Source: Eggerthella sp. YY7918
GTDB lineage: Bacteria; Actinomycetota; Coriobacteriia; Coriobacteriales; Eggerthellaceae
Direction: 5' to 3'
NCBI RefSeq assembly: GCF_000270285.1
Contig: NC_015738.1
Coordinates: 1,674,001-1,738,000 of the forward strand
DNA: 64,000 bases
Shown here: positions 60,734 through 64,000 of the stretch, in pieces
Layout: the number at the start of each line of letters is the position of its first letter
Numbering within the stretch: the stretch's first letter is position 1
Translations under genes and position numbers: made by a program
The notes under the pieces: generated by a model
The model's database searches: none
The model's input: only the letters and a program-made list of their open reading frames with translations
Told to the model about the DNA's origin: nothing

Positions 60734-60794
60734 TATAGAATTTTATAGTTTCCAAGCGAATGCTATAACACGTTTCTAAGTATAGAATTTTATA
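60734..60794. repeat. direct repeat TATAGAATTTTATA, two copies
   Basis: The same 14-mer occurs at 60734-60747 and 60781-60794, 47 bp apart, between two convergent genes. It is almost palindromic. Confidence 0.7.
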
Positions 60795-60822
60795 CATTAA
60801 CAACATGGCATAAACGGCAAGA

Positions 60823-60854
60823 CTCGCCGCATAGTTTCCAAAGTTTGCGGCGAG
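60823..60854. terminator. hairpin between convergent luxR and fbp genes
   Basis: CTCGCCGC (60823-60830) and GCGGCGAG (60847-60854) form a perfect eight-base stem with a 16-base loop. It may serve as a terminator for either strand; no strong U-tract. Confidence 0.5.
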
Positions 60855-60899
60855 CCCTTAAAAACGTTTTATCAGGTAGGTCGACGTATCCCTGCCTTT

Positions 60900-62855
60900 T
60901 TACTTCTCCCGCTCGGCGATTTCGCCGCGGCGATACGCCGCCAGCAGCTGCTCCAGGTCGGCGATCTGCTGTTTGAGTTCAGCACCCGTATCGGTGTCGG
61001 CCACGAGGGTGCGGCCGTCGACGCGCTCCACCACGCTGCGGGACGAGTGGATATCCAGCTCGTTCACCACCGCAGCGCGCGCAGACTCCAGCGGCTCATG
61101 CGCAGCCAGCACAAAACCGTACGAGTTCGAAATGAGCGTGTAGCCCGCGATGCCGGTTGTGGGCTGGTAAGCCTTCGAGAAACCGCCGTCGATAGTGAGT
61201 ACCTTTCCCCCGCACTTCACCGGATCTTCGCCGTCCTTCACCTTCACGGGAATGTGACCGCACACGATGCGCGAGGTCTCAGGATCCATCCCGAAGTCCT
61301 CAAATACGCCAGCCATCACGCGCTCGTCGTCGAGGAAGGTATAGAACGGGTTTTTAACCTCCTTGCGCGCCTCCTTCTCCGCAATCAGGTACAGCTCAAA
61401 CGTCGCCATCTTGCTCTTCGCGAACAAAGGCGAACCCTCGCCGAGCCACATGTACCACAAAAGGTCGCGGCCGCGTTTACGCATCTCGGGATCAGGATCG
61501 TAGAACGCCGCACGCACATAGCGCTCCATAACATCATAGAGTGCGCGGCCCTTGTACTTCTGGCCGAACACGTCCGTTTCCATGAGCGAGCCGTCGGCAT
61601 TCAGCGGCACGCAGGCGTGGAACAACAGGTTGCCGTTGTATATCTTGTAGAGGCTGCCGGCTTCCAGGAAGAAATGCATGTGGCGCTGAAGCTTCTCACA
61701 GCCGGTGAACGCCTGTTCCAGGCGCTGCATGACTTCCTCTTCCTCGGGCGTAAGGCGGTAGGGGTCGTCCGGGTCCACTGTGGGGAACACCGTGTCGGTG
61801 AGTGCGTACTCCGTGCCATCCAACATCACGGTGCCGCGATCGAAGTCGATCTTGTCCAGGAGCTTGCGATTCTCCAAACCGAAGCCGGGGTTCTCGTCGA
61901 TGAGCTGCGCTTCCACCTTGAACTGGATGATGGCCATGGCCTTCTGAATCTTGATATTCATCTCCAGCTCTTGCGGCGGCAGATCTGGGTTGCCCTTGAG
62001 ACCGAACGCCACGCACGGATCGTCCTTGTACGCCTCGAGCGCGAACGACGCGAGCGGCAGGATGTTGATGCCGTACGCGTCCTCCAAGATGGACAGGTTG
62101 CCGTAACGTGCGCAGTTGCGCACCACGTGCGCGATGCAGCCTCGCTGGCCGAGCGCCGCGCCCATCCACACGATGTCATGGTTGCCCCACTGAATGTCGA
62201 CCGAGTGGTAGCTCCTCAGCGTTTCCATGATAACGTCGGGGTACGGCCCGCGGTCGTAAATGTCGCCGATAATATGCAGATGATCGATTGCCAGGCGCTG
62301 GATGAGCAGGCACAACGCCTCAATGAGCGCGCCCACACGATCGGTGCGGATAACCGCATCAATAATGGCGGCATAGTAGGCCTTCTTGTCGGCACCCTGA
62401 CTGTTCTCGGTCATCAGCTCTTCGATGATATACGCAAAGTCGCGCGGCAGCGCCTTGCGCACACGGGAGCGCGTGTACTTCTGCGCGGCGCGCTTGCACA
62501 CGGCAACCAGGCGCGGCAACGTGATCTCATACCATGCCTGCGCATCGTCTACCTGCGACAACACGAGTTCCATCTTCTCACGCGGATAGTAAATGAGCGT
62601 GGCGAGCGAGCGCTTTTCCTCCGCGCTCAGCGTGTCGCCGAACACGTCGTCAATCTTCAGACGGATGGAGCCGGAGCCGTTGCGCAGAATGTGCGAAAAC
62701 GCCTCGTACTCACCATGGATGTCCGAGGCGAAGAACTCGGTGCCCTTGGGCAGGTTCAAAATTGCGCTGAGGTTGATAATCTCCGCCGAAGCCTTCGCGG
62801 CAGTGGGAAACGATCGAGAGAGCAGTTCCAGGTAGCGCTTTTCCGTTGCATCCAT
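60900..62855 (-). CDS. fbp: fructose-1,6-bisphosphatase class III
   Basis: A 651-residue class III (Bacillus Fbp-like) enzyme. The metallophosphoesterase motifs are ASDIHGEYEAF (near residue 45), GDIYDRGPYPD, WGNHDIVWMGA and a later CGHIPVK, giving the metal site. Length and the long C-terminal domain fit the family. It hydrolyses fructose 1,6-bisphosphate in gluconeogenesis. The start is at 62855. Confidence 0.93.
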   Translation of the reverse strand: MDATEKRYLELLSRSFPTAAKASAEIINLSAILNLPKGTEFFASDIHGEYEAFSHILRNGSGSIRLKIDDVFGDTLSAEEKRSLATLIYYPREKMELVLSQVDDAQAWYEITLPRLVAVCKRAAQKYTRSRVRKALPRDFAYIIEELMTENSQGADKKAYYAAIIDAVIRTDRVGALIEALCLLIQRLAIDHLHIIGDIYDRGPYPDVIMETLRSYHSVDIQWGNHDIVWMGAALGQRGCIAHVVRNCARYGNLSILEDAYGINILPLASFALEAYKDDPCVAFGLKGNPDLPPQELEMNIKIQKAMAIIQFKVEAQLIDENPGFGLENRKLLDKIDFDRGTVMLDGTEYALTDTVFPTVDPDDPYRLTPEEEEVMQRLEQAFTGCEKLQRHMHFFLEAGSLYKIYNGNLLFHACVPLNADGSLMETDVFGQKYKGRALYDVMERYVRAAFYDPDPEMRKRGRDLLWYMWLGEGSPLFAKSKMATFELYLIAEKEARKEVKNPFYTFLDDERVMAGVFEDFGMDPETSRIVCGHIPVKVKDGEDPVKCGGKVLTIDGGFSKAYQPTTGIAGYTLISNSYGFVLAAHEPLESARAAVVNELDIHSSRSVVERVDGRTLVADTDTGAELKQQIADLEQLLAAYRRGEIAEREK

Positions 62856-62961
62856 GAAGGCCTCCTAGTTCGGTGCATCAACACGATGATTGCTACATGA
62901 TACCCGCTGACGGCGCCCCATAGGAGCTTGCTCCCAGGCTTTCCATATCTCCGCCGCGTTG

Positions 62962-62996
62962 CCCCACAAAATTGGGAAAGTCAATGAATTGTGGGG
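62962..62996. other. hairpin upstream of fbp / after arsC-like gene
   Basis: CCCCACAA (62962-62969) pairs with TTGTGGGG (62989-62996), loop of 19 bases. It follows the arsC-like gene on the minus strand and may terminate it; no U-tract. Confidence 0.45.
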
Positions 62997-63018
62997 TACA
63001 TCGTTAGGGAGGAAGAAC

Positions 63019-63360
63019 CTATTCCCAATTTTTCCAAATTTCGGGTGCGTAACCGACAGTGGCTTGACGACCGTTGCGAACAACTGGCTCGGCGAGGACG
63101 TGTTGGTTCTCCAGCAATTTGTCGAACTTCTGGTCCGGCGAGAGATAGGCAAACAGCGCCACAAGGTCTTGGTCTTTCGCCTTAGGGTCAATAAGCTGGT
63201 CGATACCACCCACCGCGCGCGCAACTGACTCCAGCTCGCCCTTACTTATCCCCTTCTCTTTCAAGTCGATGAACTGGAACTTCACGCGCCGCTCCTTAAA
63301 GTAGCGCTGCGCCTTCTTTGTGTCGAAGCTCTTATTGGTGCCAAATATCTGAATGTTCAT
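63019..63360 (-). CDS. ArsC/Spx family protein (YffB-like)
   Basis: A 113-residue thioredoxin-fold protein starting IQIFGTNKSFDTKKAQRYF, where arsenate reductases have a Cys motif. The later segments (FQFIDLKEKGISKGEL, LLENQHVLAEPVVRNGRQATVGY) match the ArsC-like family. Lack of the catalytic Cys near the N-terminus is usual for this GTNKSFDTKKA subgroup and does not mean it is a pseudogene. Function unknown. Confidence 0.82.
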   Translation of the reverse strand: MNIQIFGTNKSFDTKKAQRYFKERRVKFQFIDLKEKGISKGELESVARAVGGIDQLIDPKAKDQDLVALFAYLSPDQKFDKLLENQHVLAEPVVRNGRQATVGYAPEIWKNWE

Positions 63361-63543
63361 GGGCCTCCTGCCTCATAGGTTCGATCTTGTGCGGGTCCAT
63401 CATACCGTCACAAGACACCCTTGAAGCTCCAGCGCGCGAAAATCTACTATCACGAGCGAGCCACCCGCTTTCCGCGACGTTCGAGGTTGCGGCATCGCGT
63501 ATAATGGCTCGTTCGAAAGAACAACAAGAACGGAAGCGAAGTT

Positions 63544-64000
63544 ATGTCAAACATCGAACGCATTATTGCGCAGGAACTCGGAGTGTCGCCCGCTCAGGTG
63601 GCAGCGGTTGTGTCACTTGTCGACGAAGGGAACACGATTCCCTTTATCGCTCGTTACCGTAAGGAAGCCACGGGTGGCATGGATGACGTCGCGCTGCGTG
63701 AGCTGGACGAGCGACTGACCTACCTGCGTGCGCTTGAGGCGCGTAAGGCCGAAGTGCTGCACGCCATCGACGAGCAAGGGAAACTCACGGCCGACCTGCG
63801 CGAGAAGATTGAAGCCGCCACGGTGATGCAGCGTGTGGAAGATCTCTACAAGCCCTACAAGAAGAAGCGCGCCACCCGTGCGTCGAAGGCGCGCGAGGCC
63901 GGACTTGAGCCGCTCGCGGTGCTCGTGATGGCGCAGGCCACCACGCAGGGAGACCCCCTCGCGTTGGCCTCATCCTATGTGAACGCTGAGGCGGGATACG
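63544..64000 (+). CDS. tex: Tex family S1 RNA-binding transcription accessory protein, N-terminal part
   Basis: The first 152 codons of a Tex protein, running off the window. NIERIIAQELGVSPAQVAAVVSLV, then GNTIPFIARYRKEATGGMDD and VEDLYKPYKKKRATRASKAREAGLEPLA are the family N-terminus. Full Tex proteins are about 700-780 residues with a C-terminal S1 domain, not visible here. Confidence 0.93.
   Translation, partial: MSNIERIIAQELGVSPAQVAAVVSLVDEGNTIPFIARYRKEATGGMDDVALRELDERLTYLRALEARKAEVLHAIDEQGKLTADLREKIEAATVMQRVEDLYKPYKKKRATRASKAREAGLEPLAVLVMAQATTQGDPLALASSYVNAEAGY

Noticed and set aside
61047-62900. 617-codon plus-strand open frame opposite fbp
   Set aside because: Shadow; fbp on the minus strand has all metal-site motifs.
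63019-63360. ArsC-like protein as inactive because the catalytic Cys is missing
   Set aside because: The GTNKSFDTKKA subgroup lacks that Cys as a rule, so its absence is not evidence of decay.

Overview
The window is a GC-rich actinobacterial chromosome segment that looks like a gut Eggerthellaceae (Coriobacteriia), most likely Slackia or a close relative. The main reason is the 17.7 kb minus-strand cluster at 1997-19697. Its daidzein reductase, dihydrodaidzein reductase, tetrahydrodaidzein reductase and dihydrodaidzein racemase match what I remember of the Slackia equol-forming enzymes. Tat-exported flavoprotein reductases paired with membrane LuxR regulators, also typical of the family, occur further right. 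Identifications come from reading translations and recalled family motifs; no database search was run.

Layout. (1) 1-1990: debris (broken ATPase, IS3 fragment, internally deleted flavoprotein) around one intact DUF3800 gene with a structured RNA leader. (2) 1997-21018: equol locus. Transcription runs right to left: racemase, EtfB, EtfA, TDR, DDR, an unknown membrane protein, DZR, FixC, FixX, a NuoF/GltD-type fusion, [FeFe]-hydrogenase, an NAD kinase, then the H-cluster maturases HydG, HydE and HydF. A separately terminated LuxR-type regulator with a degenerate receiver lies upstream. The inferred logic is that H2 oxidation feeds NADP(H) (supplied by the NAD kinase) to DZR and DDR, while the EtfAB-FixCX module feeds low-potential electrons to TDR. 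(3) 21.3-26.5 kb: IS3 elements, a DIP1984 protein, a DUF1016 nuclease between 24-bp direct repeats, and two genes truncated by an IS3 copy (an LPxTG-like surface protein and an ECF T-component). (4) 26.5-40.9 kb: iron/metallophore region with FeoA-FeoB-DtxR, an ECF system with fused ATPase, a fused two-half IrtAB-like ABC transporter and three divergent AraC regulators. All three divergent promoters contain a DtxR-like box. (5) 41.0-52.1 kb: AT-richer accessory (defence-like) island. It carries a PHP-domain/SMC-like ATPase with a small overlapping partner, a PD-(D/E)XK protein with an in-frame amber codon, a class III cyclase-fold protein next to a RloC/PrrC-like ATPase, a HepT-like RNase, a small P-loop protein, integrase and excisionase-like remnants, and a diverged duplicate of a flanking gene end. 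(6) 52.1-64.0 kb: TetR and YhgE/Pip-type exporter, Fic, DNA glycosylase Tag, aldose epimerase, Tat flavoprotein with membrane LuxR, class III fructose bisphosphatase, ArsC/Spx-like protein, and the start of tex.

No rRNA, convincing tRNA or CRISPR array was seen. Very long antisense ORFs opposite the GC-rich genes were treated as shadows.
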